The position numbers were made by a program, and so were the translations under genes. DNA of 64,000 nt, taken from the NCBI GenBank assembly GCA_963731615.1, contig CAVSWD010000001.1, positions 186,001-250,000 of the forward strand. The letters run 5' to 3'. Shown here in pieces: positions 34,125 through 41,859 of this stretch (position 1 is its first letter; every line of letters starts with the position of its first letter). The notes under the pieces were generated by a model. The model saw only the letters and a list, made by a program, of their open reading frames with translations. It made no database searches and had not been told where the DNA came from. The stretch comes from Gaiellasilicea sp963731615. GTDB lineage: Bacteria > Actinomycetota > Thermoleophilia > Gaiellales > Gaiellaceae.

Positions 34125-36107
34125 GTGCTGACGCCGTTGATCGTCTTGTTGTTCCTGGTACTCGTGTTGAGCCTGATCGGGCGGATGGCGCGGGCGAGCC
34201 GGAGGCGTTCCTTCGAAGAGGAGCAGCGCCGGCACGAGGAGCTCCAGCGAAGCGACGGCGACTCCGTCGACTCGATCTCGCCCTTCGGCCTGTTCCCGTT
34301 CGGCGGCATTCTCGAGGAGATGATGCGCGGGATGGAGACCCGCTCGTACGAGCTCGATCCGGAGACGGGCGAGTGGGTCGAGATCACGAGCGTCCCTCCC
34401 GCCCAGCCGGAACGAGAGCCCGAGCCTGCGGCGGAGCCGCAGCGGAAGAAGCGCAAGTCGCGAACGCGTTCCCAGGGCACCTCCTCGATGAGCCCCTTCG
34501 GGATGCTCGGCGGGATGGGAATGCCGAGCGATGGGAGCGGTGATTTCGAGGTGGAGCCACCGGACGAACTCACGACCTTCGAGGACGTCGGCGGGATGGA
34601 CAAGCTGAAGCAGGAGGTTCGGGACACCGTCGGCCTCATGCTCGAGCACCCGGAGGACGCGGAGCGCTACGGGATCGACTGGAACGGGATCCTCCTCCAC
34701 GGCCCGCCCGGGGTCGGCAAGACGTTCTTCGCGCGGGCGATCGCCGGGGAGTACGGGATGAGCTTGATGCACGTCTCCACCGGAGATCTCGTCGCTTCGC
34801 TCGTCGGCGGCTCGGCGCGCAACATCGAGAAGGCCTTCGAGACGGCGCTCCAGCACCTGCCCTGCCTCCTCTTCTTCGACGAGTTCGACTCCGTCGCCCA
34901 GCGGCGCGACAACACTCCCGACCAAGAGTCGCGGCGCACGGTCAACCAGCTTCTGACCTCGCTCGAGGCCTACCGCGACGAACGCCGCCTCCTGGTGATG
35001 GCCGCGACGAACTCGATCGAGCACCTCGACCCCGCCGTCATCCGGCCGGGGCGCTTCGACCGTCACATCCGCATCGACCTGCCCGATGCGGCGGCGCGCC
35101 GGGCGATCTTCGACGCAGAGCTCGACGAGCGCCCGACGGCGACCGTGGTCGACCTGGACGCACTCGTCCAGCGAACCGAAGGGATGACCCCCGCCGCGAT
35201 CGCGAAGATTGTCGATGTCGCTGCGCTGGAGGTCTTCCGGAAGGCGACGGCATCGGGCGACCGGGTCGAAATCGACGACGAGCACCTGCTCGCGGCGATC
35301 GCGGCCTACGGCGGCGAGGATCGCCCGACGGTCGAGCACTGGTCGTGGGACTCCCTGATCCTCCCCGACGAGATCAAGGCGCAGCTCCAGCAGCTGCAGG
35401 CAGTGATCGAGGATCCGGAGTCGGCGCGGCGCTTCGGAGTCGATCCGCCGACGGGGCTCCTCCTCGCCGGCCCTCCGGGAACGGGCAAGACGACGGTTGC
35501 GAAGGTGCTCGCAGCCCAGGCGCGCGCCTCCTTCTATCCCATCTCGGGCGCTGACGTGATCAGCAAGTGGGTGGGCGAGTCGGAGCGGAACATCAAGCAG
35601 CTCTTCGAGCGGGCCAGGGAGAACCGGCCTTCGATCGTCTTCATCGACGAGATCGACGCGATCGCCGGCCGCCGCGGCGAGTCGCTCGGAGTTCACGACA
35701 GCCACGTCAACCAGCTGCTCGCGGAGATCGACGGCGTCTCCGGTCAGCGAGGCGTGTTCGTCGTCGGAGCGACGAACCGGCCCGACCAGCTCGACCCGGC
35801 CCTCCTTCGCGGCGGCCGCCTCTCCCGCACGATCGTTCTCGGGCTTCCGGACGAGCGGGCGCGGCTCGCGATCCTTCGGCTTCACACCGCCCGGATGCCC
35901 ACCGTCGCGGTGGCGTTCGAGGAGATCGCCGCTGCGACGGAAGGCTTCTCGCCCGCCGACTTGCGGTCGGTCGCGCAGGAAGCCGCCCTGGCTGCGATGG
36001 CGCGAACGGGCGACGCGGAGGCTCCGGCAGTGAAGCACGAGGACTTCCTGGCGGCCATTGAGCGGCTGCGGGCGGGACGATCAGAGCTGCAGCCGCAGTA
36101 TTCCTGA
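34125..36107 (+). CDS. Membrane-anchored tandem AAA+ ATPase (CDC48/VCP-like)
   Basis: 660 aa. One N-terminal membrane span (LTPLIVLLFLVLVLSLIGRM), a charged linker with methionine-glycine patches, then two AAA+ modules. D1: Walker A HGPPGVGKTFFARAIAGEYG, Walker B CLLFFDEFDS, PGRFDRH. D2: Walker A AGPPGTGKTTVAKVLAAQAR, Walker B IVFIDEIDAIAGRRG, VGATNRPDQLDPALLRGGRL. Unlike FtsH it lacks an M41 protease domain. Probably a membrane-tethered unfoldase or disassembly machine. GTG at 34125 is the start. Hsp20 lies 95 bases downstream. Confidence 0.88.
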   Translation: MLTPLIVLLFLVLVLSLIGRMARASRRRSFEEEQRRHEELQRSDGDSVDSISPFGLFPFGGILEEMMRGMETRSYELDPETGEWVEITSVPPAQPEREPEPAAEPQRKKRKSRTRSQGTSSMSPFGMLGGMGMPSDGSGDFEVEPPDELTTFEDVGGMDKLKQEVRDTVGLMLEHPEDAERYGIDWNGILLHGPPGVGKTFFARAIAGEYGMSLMHVSTGDLVASLVGGSARNIEKAFETALQHLPCLLFFDEFDSVAQRRDNTPDQESRRTVNQLLTSLEAYRDERRLLVMAATNSIEHLDPAVIRPGRFDRHIRIDLPDAAARRAIFDAELDERPTATVVDLDALVQRTEGMTPAAIAKIVDVAALEVFRKATASGDRVEIDDEHLLAAIAAYGGEDRPTVEHWSWDSLILPDEIKAQLQQLQAVIEDPESARRFGVDPPTGLLLAGPPGTGKTTVAKVLAAQARASFYPISGADVISKWVGESERNIKQLFERARENRPSIVFIDEIDAIAGRRGESLGVHDSHVNQLLAEIDGVSGQRGVFVVGATNRPDQLDPALLRGGRLSRTIVLGLPDERARLAILRLHTARMPTVAVAFEEIAAATEGFSPADLRSVAQEAALAAMARTGDAEAPAVKHEDFLAAIERLRAGRSELQPQYS

Positions 36108-36132
36108 CGTCAGAGCGCGCAAACGCTGTGAC

Positions 36133-36161
36133 TTGACATGATCAGACTGAGATTATATCCT
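36133..36161 (+). promoter_or_regulatory. Promoter of hsp20
   Basis: TTGACA (36133-36138), 17 bases, TATCCT (36156-36161), in an AT-richer stretch. No CIRCE or HAIR element is recognisable. Confidence 0.6.
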
Positions 36162-36202
36162 GGCAATGCAGTCAGATAACGAGACATGAAGGAGGAACGA
36201 CT

Positions 36203-36682
36203 GTGGCAACACTGGTTCGCTGGGAGCCGATTCGCGAGCTGGCGACGCTGCAGACGGAGATGAGCCGGTTGATGAACGGCCTCTTCGAGAGCAACGGTCG
36301 CGCGGCACAGGAGTGGGTCCCCGCTGTCGACGTCTGGGAGACCGGGCAGGAGCTCGTCTATGCGTTCGATCTGCCGGGCGTGCCCGAGGACCGGATCGAG
36401 GTCGAGCTGCACGATGACACGCTCACCGTCACCGCAACTCGCGAGCGCACCGACGAGCGCAGCGAAAGTGGGTTCGTTCGCTTCGAGCGCCGCTTCGGCA
36501 GCTTCAGCCGCGCGGTCGGCGTGCCGGCCGGCGTGTCCGAGGCTGACATCAAGGCCGATTACCGAGACGGCGTGCTCGAGCTCCGGATCGCGAAGCCCGA
36601 GGAGCCGAAGCCGCGCCGAATCAAGCTCGGTGGCGGCCACGCGACGATTGACAGCGGCTCCGGGCAGGGCTCGGAGTCCTAA
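36203..36682 (+). CDS. Small heat-shock protein, Hsp20 family
   Basis: 159 aa. N-terminal LVRWEPIRELATLQTEMSRL, alpha-crystallin domain from WVPAVDVWETGQELVYAFDL through VELHDDTLTVTATRER to SFSRAVGVPAGVSEADIKAD and DGVLELRIAKPEEPKPRRI. Holds unfolding proteins in a refoldable state as an oligomer in the cytosol. GTG at 36203 follows AAGGAGGA. It has its own -35/-10 promoter and a clear terminator, so it is a single-gene unit. Confidence 0.94.
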   Translation: MATLVRWEPIRELATLQTEMSRLMNGLFESNGRAAQEWVPAVDVWETGQELVYAFDLPGVPEDRIEVELHDDTLTVTATRERTDERSESGFVRFERRFGSFSRAVGVPAGVSEADIKADYRDGVLELRIAKPEEPKPRRIKLGGGHATIDSGSGQGSES

Positions 36683-36689
36683 ATCGAGG

Positions 36690-36724
36690 ACGGGTCGGCG
36701 CCATGCGCCGACCCGTCATTTTCC
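36690..36724 (+). terminator. Rho-independent terminator after hsp20
   Basis: ACGGGTCGGCGC, loop CAT, GCGCCGACCCGT (perfect 12-bp stem), followed by CATTTTCC. Confidence 0.9.
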
Positions 36725-36781
36725 TTCGCCGTGGGCGGGATCAGGCGAAGCCACTCCGCGCCGCCTGATCCGCACCGTCCC

Positions 36782-37315
36782 TCACTGTGTGGGCGCCGCC
36801 TGCTGGCTGTTGCCAGCGGACTCCTGAACCCTGTCCTGCAGGTTCGACGCCAGCTCCTGGCTCTGCTCGCGGCCGCTTTCCATCGCCGTCTCCGCGGCGT
36901 CTTGCGCGACCTGTTTGCCGCGCTCAATGGCGTCTCCCGCGGTTTCCTTCGCGGCGTCGACGAGGCGATCAGACACGGCGCCCATGCGCTCGTTCTCGAC
37001 GTGCGTGGACGGGATCAGGAGACCGGCCACGAAGCCAACCGCGGCCGCGCCGACTGCAAGTCCGATCGGGTTCCGCTCCGCCGTGTCTTTGACGCGACCC
37101 ACCTTTTCACCGCTTGGCACCGCTTTGGACGCGGTGCCGGTGACCGCGTCGCGAGCGCCCGTGAACTTGTCTTTCACGGCCTGCTTCTTTTCGTCGACGT
37201 AGTCACCGACGCGGGCAGAGACATCAGTCTTGTAGCTGAGCGCGTCCACTTCGTCGCCCACCCGGTTGCGTGTCTCCTCTAGCTCCGCGCGGATGTCGCT
37301 CGGGTCTTTGCCCAT
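36782..37315 (-). CDS. DUF3618-type membrane protein
   Basis: 177 aa. KDPSDIRAELEETRNRVGDE is the DUF3618 N-terminal signature. A charged helical middle (DVSARVGDYVDEKKQAVKDK) is followed by one membrane span, GLAVGAAAVGFVAGLLIP, and a long amphipathic tail rich in Glu, Gln and Ala. Its start lies inside the upstream gene (37-base overlap). Third gene of a three-gene unit of small membrane proteins; an envelope-stress role is inferred from the neighbourhood. Confidence 0.78.
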   Translation of the reverse strand: MGKDPSDIRAELEETRNRVGDEVDALSYKTDVSARVGDYVDEKKQAVKDKFTGARDAVTGTASKAVPSGEKVGRVKDTAERNPIGLAVGAAAVGFVAGLLIPSTHVENERMGAVSDRLVDAAKETAGDAIERGKQVAQDAAETAMESGREQSQELASNLQDRVQESAGNSQQAAPTQ

Positions 37316-37710
37316 TCCACGTCCTCCTTCACCGTTTCGATGGTCTGCTCAGGAACAGGGGCGCCGGCCTCGCTGACGCGCTCCTTCCCGAGCTTTACAA
37401 GCACATAGGCGACAGCGGCAAGTGCGCCGCCGACGATCAATGCCGATGCCCACTCAGGCAGGAAGACCGAGAGGACGAGGATCAGAAACGCCGTCAAAGC
37501 CCCCGCCGCCATCAGTCCGACGACGCCCGCGCCGCCGATCATCCCCAATCCTGGTGCGGCGACTCGGCCTTTCTCCGCCATCTCCGCCTTGGCCAGCTCT
37601 ACTTCCTGTCGAACCAGCAACGACACGTCCCGCGTGAGGTCGCGTGCGACCTCACCCAGCGGACGCTCACGCATATTCGCGCTCTGCTCGGTACTCGTCA
37701 CCGATCTCAC
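37279..37710 (-). CDS. Actinobacterial holin-X (DUF1469-like) membrane protein
   Basis: 143 aa. RPLGEVARDLTRDVSLLVRQ and EVELAKAEMAEKGRVAAPGL form the N-terminal helix typical of the family, followed by two spans (IGGAGVVGLMAAGALTAFLI; WASALIVGGALAAVAYVLVK) and a basic-acidic tail. The name holin is by family only; no phage genes are near. GTG at 37710 overlaps the upstream stop (GTGA). Confidence 0.82.
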   Translation of the reverse strand: MRSVTSTEQSANMRERPLGEVARDLTRDVSLLVRQEVELAKAEMAEKGRVAAPGLGMIGGAGVVGLMAAGALTAFLILVLSVFLPEWASALIVGGALAAVAYVLVKLGKERVSEAGAPVPEQTIETVKEDVEWAKTRATSARS

Positions 37711-38219
37711 CCGCCCGTGCCGAGCTCACGGCCATCATTCGCATAGCCGTATGAACGGCCGTAGTTGTCGCCCCCGGCGGAGTCGTAGCGGCGCTCGGAC
37801 GACGCCTTGAGGAAACGGGAAGCGGCCAGTCCGACCATCAGCCCCAGCCCCGCCACCATCCAGGGCCGGCGCCGCGCGAAGTCCTCGGCGTCACGAAGAA
37901 ACTCGTCGCCGCTCGTCCGCTCGAGATACCCGCCGAACCGCTCGATCCGATCTGCGGCACCTTCCGTCATGCCGGCCACCTGCTGGCCCTCGCCCTGCTC
38001 GCGCAGCTGCTCGCCGCTACGCCGAAGCACCTTCGCCATCTGCCGAGCCTGCCCACCCGCTTGCGTGGTCCGCTCATCGAGCGTCTCGCTGACCTTGCTC
38101 CGACCCTGCTCCTTGAGCTCGGACGCCTTCTGCTGAGCCGTCGCGGCCGCGTCCTCCAGCTGCGATCCCGCTTGGCCCACGAGGCCTTCCCGGCCCGTCT
38201 CACTGGCCGTGTTCGTCAT
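37707..38219 (-). CDS. Amphipathic-helix protein with one membrane span
   Basis: 170 aa. A long Gln/Ala/Glu-rich helix (LEDAAATAQQKASELKEQGR, QARQMAKVLRRSGEQLREQG) precedes RRPWMVAGLGLMVGLAASRF, a single span, and a glycine/tyrosine-rich tail (GGDNYGRSYGYANDGRE). The architecture recalls ElaB/YqjD-type ribosome- or membrane-associated proteins, without clear homology. First gene of the unit with the holin-X and DUF3618 genes. Confidence 0.65.
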   Translation of the reverse strand: MTNTASETGREGLVGQAGSQLEDAAATAQQKASELKEQGRSKVSETLDERTTQAGGQARQMAKVLRRSGEQLREQGEGQQVAGMTEGAADRIERFGGYLERTSGDEFLRDAEDFARRRPWMVAGLGLMVGLAASRFLKASSERRYDSAGGDNYGRSYGYANDGRELGTGG

Positions 38220-38312
38220 GCGACCCCTGCCTTTCCTCGGAGAGAACTGAAAGCATTCCGTTGCCAGTTCGAACCCTGTTTAAACGCGTTCGGGATGACC
38301 GAGCCGCGGCAG

Positions 38313-38343
38313 GCCGGATCCCGCGCAACGAGCGGGATTCGGC
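38313..38343. terminator. Hairpin after tRNA-Ser(CGA)
   Basis: GCCGGATCCCGC pairs with GCGGGATTCGGC (one mismatch) around a seven-base loop, eleven bases beyond the tRNA 3' end. The only T-run (GGTTTT) follows on the plus strand, so orientation is uncertain. Confidence 0.5.
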
Positions 38344-38353
38344 CGGTTTTCAG

Positions 38354-38442
38354 CGGAGAGGGAGGGATTTGAACCCTCGACGAGCCTAACGACCCGTAAC
38401 GGTTTTCGAGACCGCCGCATTCGACCGCTCTGCCACCTCTCC
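38354..38442 (-). tRNA. tRNA-Ser (CGA)
   Basis: Acceptor GGAGAGG / CCTCTCC, anticodon stem GCGGT-CTCGAAA-ACCGT with anticodon CGA, long variable arm, T-arm GAGGG-TTCAAAT-CCCTC. CCA not encoded. Confidence 0.95.
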
Positions 38443-38526
38443 GAGCGACGGACAGATTAGGGCTTTGGTCGCGATCCTCGTGCGGACCTCGCGAGCGGAG
38501 GGCGGCGACCCTTCAGGGGTTTGCGC

Positions 38527-38555
38527 GTCCGCAATCCGCTCCGCTGATTGCGGAC
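38527..38555. terminator. Hairpin after tRNA-Ser(GCT)
   Basis: Perfect 10-bp stem GTCCGCAATC / GATTGCGGAC with a nine-base loop, between the two serine tRNA genes. Confidence 0.6.
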
Positions 38556-38569
38556 ACGCACCGGAAGGA

Positions 38570-38660
38570 CGGAGAAGGAGGGATTCGAACCCTCGACGCA
38601 GGTTTATACCCACGTAACGCCTTAGCAGGGCGCCGCCTTCAGCCACTCGGCCACTTCTCC
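38570..38660 (-). tRNA. tRNA-Ser (GCT)
   Basis: Acceptor GGAGAAG / CTTCTCC, anticodon stem GCGCC-CTGCTAA-GGCGT with anticodon GCT, long variable arm, T-arm GAGGG-TTCGAAT-CCCTC. With the GGA and CGA genes, three serine isoacceptors lie within 9 kb. Confidence 0.95.
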
Positions 38661-38963
38661 GTGGACGGGGATGGTATCTCAGCTCTCAGACTCCCCGACT
38701 GCACGAACCCCGGACGTGCAAGAGGCCGCTGCTGCGCATCGTAGGCGCTGCTCGCGGCCTCTCACTTCCTCACTGTGGGCTGCGGCCCCCACACAGAGGA
38801 TCGGGACGTACGAAGCATCGGTCGGCGCGTGTGCCGCCGCGATCCCTCGACTCAGTGAAGCAGCGGAGTCAACCCCCTCAGAGGGATGGCGTGAAGCAGG
38901 GGCTGTACGCAAGTATGGGGCGCATCAGGTTCGGGTCCCGGGCGGCGGGACCTCGGAACTGTC
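38661..38963. other. Gene-free stretch with several inverted repeats
   Basis: No convincing gene. It contains a perfect 9-bp inverted repeat (AGAGGCCGC near 38721, GCGGCCTCT near 38753) and other GC-rich palindromes near 38780 and 38930. It presumably includes the tRNA-Ser(GCT) promoter. A structured RNA is possible, but I could not match it to 6S RNA, tmRNA or RNase P RNA. Confidence 0.4.
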
Positions 38964-39004
38964 GAGGCGGGAGCTTGATCCATGCGGCGGATCGCTCCCG
39001 CCTC
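38964..39004. terminator. Terminator hairpin downstream of groES
   Basis: Perfect 11-bp stem GAGGCGGGAGC / GCTCCCGCCTC with a 19-base loop; ATTCTTT follows on the plus strand. It lies nine bases beyond the groES stop. Confidence 0.65.
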
Positions 39005-39013
39005 ATTCTTTGC

Positions 39014-39304
39014 TCAGTCGTGGATGCGGGCGATCAGCTCGCTGCGGCGCAGCACCTTCACCTCGCCGCCGTGCAGGCGCACTTCGAAGCCCGCGTCCTT
39101 CGGGAAGAGCACCTTGTCGCCGGCCTCGATCCCGCCCGCTTCGCCGCCAACCGCGGTCACGATTCCCGTCTGGCAGACCGACTCGGCCGAGGCGGGGATG
39201 ATCAGGCCGGTCTTCGTCTCCGCCTCGTCCTCGGTCGGCTGGATCACGACGTAGTCATCGAGCGGCTCGAGCGTCAGGTCGATGCGCTGGGGATCCTGGA
39301 CCAT
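39014..39304 (-). CDS. groES: Co-chaperonin GroES
   Basis: 96 aa, normal length. LTLEPLDDYVVIQPTEDEAE opens the fold; KTGLIIPASAESVCQTGIVT contains the mobile loop region; AGDKVLFPKDAGFEVRLHGG and EVKVLRRSELIARI close it. GroES caps GroEL during folding. No groEL is adjacent; it follows the amino acid ABC transporter ATPase by 11 bases on the same strand, with a weak -10-like TAGAAC eight bases before the ATG. A second groES-groEL locus probably exists elsewhere (inference). Confidence 0.92.
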   Translation of the reverse strand: MVQDPQRIDLTLEPLDDYVVIQPTEDEAETKTGLIIPASAESVCQTGIVTAVGGEAGGIEAGDKVLFPKDAGFEVRLHGGEVKVLRRSELIARIHD

Positions 39305-39315
39305 GCCTGGATGTT

Positions 39316-40062
39316 CTAGAGGCGTCCAGCTTCGATGATCCGGTCGAGGAACTGGCGCGTGCGCGGCTCTGTCGGCGAGCTGAAGATCTCTGCCGGCGGG
39401 CCCTGCTCGAGGATGACACCTGCGTCGAGGAAGCAGACGCGGTTGGCGATGTCGCGCGCGAAGCCCATCTCGTGGGTTGCGATCAGCATCGTCATCCCGC
39501 CCTCGGCGAGCTCGCGGATCACCCGCAGCACCTCGGCCACGAGCTCGGGGTCGAGCGCGCTCGTCACCTCGTCCAGCAGCATCAGCTCGGGCCGCATCGC
39601 GAGGGCTCGCACGATCGCAACCCGCTGCTGCTGACCGCCCGAGAGCCGCTCTGGGTAGTCGTCGCGCCGCTCCGCGAGACCGAACCGCGCGAGCAGGGCT
39701 GTCCCGTCCGCCTCTGCCTCCCGCCTCGGCGTGCCGAGAGCCTTGCGCGGCCCCAGCGTCACGTTGTCGAGCACGGTCATGTGCGGGAAGAGGTTGAAAG
39801 CCTGGAAGACGATCCCGATCCGCCGTCGCGCCCGGTTCTCGTCGACGCCGTCGGCGGTGAGCTCCTCACTGCCGAGAAAGATGCGGCCCTCATCCAGCGG
39901 CTCGAGCAGGTTGACGCAGCGCAGCAGGGTCGACTTGCCCGACCCGGAGGCGCCGATGAGGCAGACGACCTCGTGCTCGTCGACCGCCAGATCGATCCCG
40001 TCGAGGACGCGGACGTCGCCGAAGGACTTCGTGACCCGCTCGAGGCGGAGCTGCGCGCTCAC
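39316..40062 (-). CDS. Polar amino acid ABC transporter ATP-binding protein (GlnQ-type)
   Basis: 248 aa. Walker A LIGASGSGKSTLLRCVNLLE, Q-loop FQAFNLFPHMTV, signature LSGGQQQRVAIVRALAM, Walker B LMLLDEVTSALDPELV and switch ATHEMGFARDIANRV are complete. Drives uptake of polar amino acids such as glutamine or glutamate with the adjacent permease and binding protein. GTG at 40062 overlaps the permease stop (GTGA). The binding protein, permease and ATPase genes run in that order. Confidence 0.94.
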   Translation of the reverse strand: MSAQLRLERVTKSFGDVRVLDGIDLAVDEHEVVCLIGASGSGKSTLLRCVNLLEPLDEGRIFLGSEELTADGVDENRARRRIGIVFQAFNLFPHMTVLDNVTLGPRKALGTPRREAEADGTALLARFGLAERRDDYPERLSGGQQQRVAIVRALAMRPELMLLDEVTSALDPELVAEVLRVIRELAEGGMTMLIATHEMGFARDIANRVCFLDAGVILEQGPPAEIFSSPTEPRTRQFLDRIIEAGRL

Positions 40063-40796
40063 CGGCGCTTTCTCCGTTCGCGCGCGATCAGGTAGTCGGT
40101 GAAGCGCGTCAACGGGATCGTCAGCGCCAGGAAGATCACGGCGGTCGCCACGTAGGGCGTGTAGTTGAACGAGCCCGCCACCTCGATCTGCGACTGTCGG
40201 AACGCCTCGACTACGCCGAGCAACGCCACCAGCGCCGTGTCCTTCGTCAGGCCGATGAAGTCGTTCAGGAGCGGGGGGATCACGCGCCGGATCGCCTGCG
40301 GAAGGACGACATGGCGGAGCGCCTGGAAGCGGTTCAGCCCGAGCGAACGCGCCGACGCCTCCTGGCTCGGGTGCACGGAATCGATCCCGGCCCGGTAGAC
40401 CTCGGCGACGTAGGCCGAGTAGACGAGCACGAGCGAGACCGTCGCCCAGAAGAACTCCGACGTCGGCACGCCGGCGAGCTGCAGTCCGGGCACGCCGAAG
40501 CCGAGCAGGAAGATGAGCAGGATCGTCGGAATCCCGCGGAAGATGTCCGTATAGAGGGCCGAGAGGAACCGGAGCGGGAAGAAGACCGGCCCAGGAAGGC
40601 TGCGCAGCACGGCCAGCACGAGCCCCCACGCGAGGATGAACACCTCAGCGAGCAGGAAGAGCTGCACGTTCGTCTTGAAGTGCTCGAGGATGTCCGGGAA
40701 CGACTCACGGAACTCGGGGCCGTAGAAGAAGGCTTCGCGAACGTCGTCCCAGCCCGGCGAGCTGACGACGGCGAGCGCGAGCCCTCCGAAGACCAC
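40059..40796 (-). CDS. Polar amino acid ABC transporter permease (HisM/GlnP-type)
   Basis: About 245 aa as read. DIFRGIPTILLIFLLGFGVP, SAYVAEVYRAGIDSVHPSQE and the EAA loop ARSLGLNRFQALRHVVLPQA are diagnostic. The last span is VATAVIFLALTIPLTRF. The only in-frame start after the upstream stop is GTG at 40796, which cuts into the first membrane span; in-frame hydrophobic sequence (AGAAVAAWPIATASTIV) continues upstream without a start, so another base error near 40830 is possible. Coupled to the ATPase gene. Confidence 0.85.
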   Translation of the reverse strand: MVFGGLALAVVSSPGWDDVREAFFYGPEFRESFPDILEHFKTNVQLFLLAEVFILAWGLVLAVLRSLPGPVFFPLRFLSALYTDIFRGIPTILLIFLLGFGVPGLQLAGVPTSEFFWATVSLVLVYSAYVAEVYRAGIDSVHPSQEASARSLGLNRFQALRHVVLPQAIRRVIPPLLNDFIGLTKDTALVALLGVVEAFRQSQIEVAGSFNYTPYVATAVIFLALTIPLTRFTDYLIARERRKRR

Positions 40797-40886
40797 GATC
40801 GTGCTCGCGGTCGCGATCGGCCATGCTGCGACCGCCGCCCCGGCCTCCCAGGATGCGAGAGCCGCGCCCCGCTGTTCGAGCGCGGT

Positions 40887-41795
40887 CTATTCGAGTACCG
40901 GGGCGCTCGTCTTCTCGGCGAGCCACTGCTGCTGGATCTCCTCCAGCGTCCCGTCGTCCTTCAGCGTCTGCCAGCGCCTCGTTGACGCAGTCACGGAGCG
41001 GGTTGCCCTCCTCGAACAGCATCCCGAAGTGCTCCTGGCCGCCCGACGACGGGAACTGGCCGACCACGGTGCCGTTCTTCACCTCACCGGAGCCGACGAG
41101 GAAGAAGGCAGTCGGCAGGTCGACGACGATGCCGTCGATCTGCTTGGCGTTCAGGGCAGACACGACGTCGTTCGACGTGTCGTAGACGCGCGGCTCCTTC
41201 GAGGGCTGGATCGTGTCCTGGATGTAGGTCAGGCTCGTCGTCCCGACCTGGGCGCCGAGCTGATACTCCGCGAGGTCGGCGGCCGTCGCAGCGTCCGCGA
41301 TCGGGGTGCCGTCCAATGCGACGAGGGCCTGGTTGACGTCGTAGTAGGAGTCGCTGAAGTCGACCGCGCGGTCGCGCTCCTCGGTGACGGAGATCTGGTT
41401 GATGTCGAAGTCGAAGCTCTTGTCGCCGGGCCGGAAGGAGTTGTTGAACGGCACGACGACCCAGTCGACCTGCGTCCTTCGGCGAAGCCGAGCTCGTCCG
41501 CGACCGCGTAGGCGACAGCGCTCTCGAAGCCCTCGCCGGTGGCCGGGTCGTTGATCTCCCAGTCCGAGCCCTCCGGGGTTCCGCCCTCGAACCACGGCGG
41601 GAAGGCGGGGTTGTCGGTCCCGATCGTCAGCCGCCCGTCCGTGATCGTCTCGAGGCTCTCCGACACGCAGTCCTCCGCCGCGGCAGCGGTGGTCGCGGCC
41701 GCCGTCGTACCCGCCGTGTCCTCGTCGTCGGAGCCGCAGCCGGCGGCCAGGGCTGCGAGGGCGAGGACGAGCAGGAACGTGGCGAGCTTGCGCAT
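40887..41795 (-). CDS. Amino acid ABC transporter substrate-binding lipoprotein, two frameshifts
   Basis: About 302 aa. Lipobox LAALAAGC after a signal peptide, a threonine/alanine linker, then the SBP_bac_3 fold: DGRLTIGTDNPAFPPWFEGG, FNNSFRPGDKSFDFDINQIS, VGTTSLTYIQDTIQPSKEPR and FGMLFEEGNPLRDCVNEAL. One base is missing near 41482 (before TQVDWVVVPF) and one is extra near 40972; corrected, it ends LQTLKDDGTLEEIQQQWLAE and VLE at a TAG (40887). Captures the amino acid outside the membrane. ATG at 41795. Confidence 0.85.
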
Positions 41796-41845
41796 GGGGG
41801 CCTCCCGGGCATCGAGCTGAAAGGGAGTTCGAACCTACCACGCGG

Positions 41846-41851
41846 TACCGT
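41846..41851 (+). promoter_or_regulatory. -10 box TACCGT of the LigD polymerase gene
   Basis: TACCGT, eight bases before the ATG at 41860; same box and spacing as clpS. Confidence 0.45.
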
Positions 41852-41859
41852 CTCCGGAA

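Noticed and set aside
33561..36038. 825-codon open frame opposite the AAA+ ATPase
   Set aside because: Antisense shadow; no family motif, no start signals, and both plus-strand genes are certain.
37279..37710. Prophage holin
   Set aside because: Belongs to the actinobacterial holin-X family found in stress-protein clusters; no phage genes nearby.
38270..38312. tRNA-like T-arm sequence (GGTTCGAACTGG on the minus strand)
   Set aside because: No acceptor or anticodon stem can be built around it.
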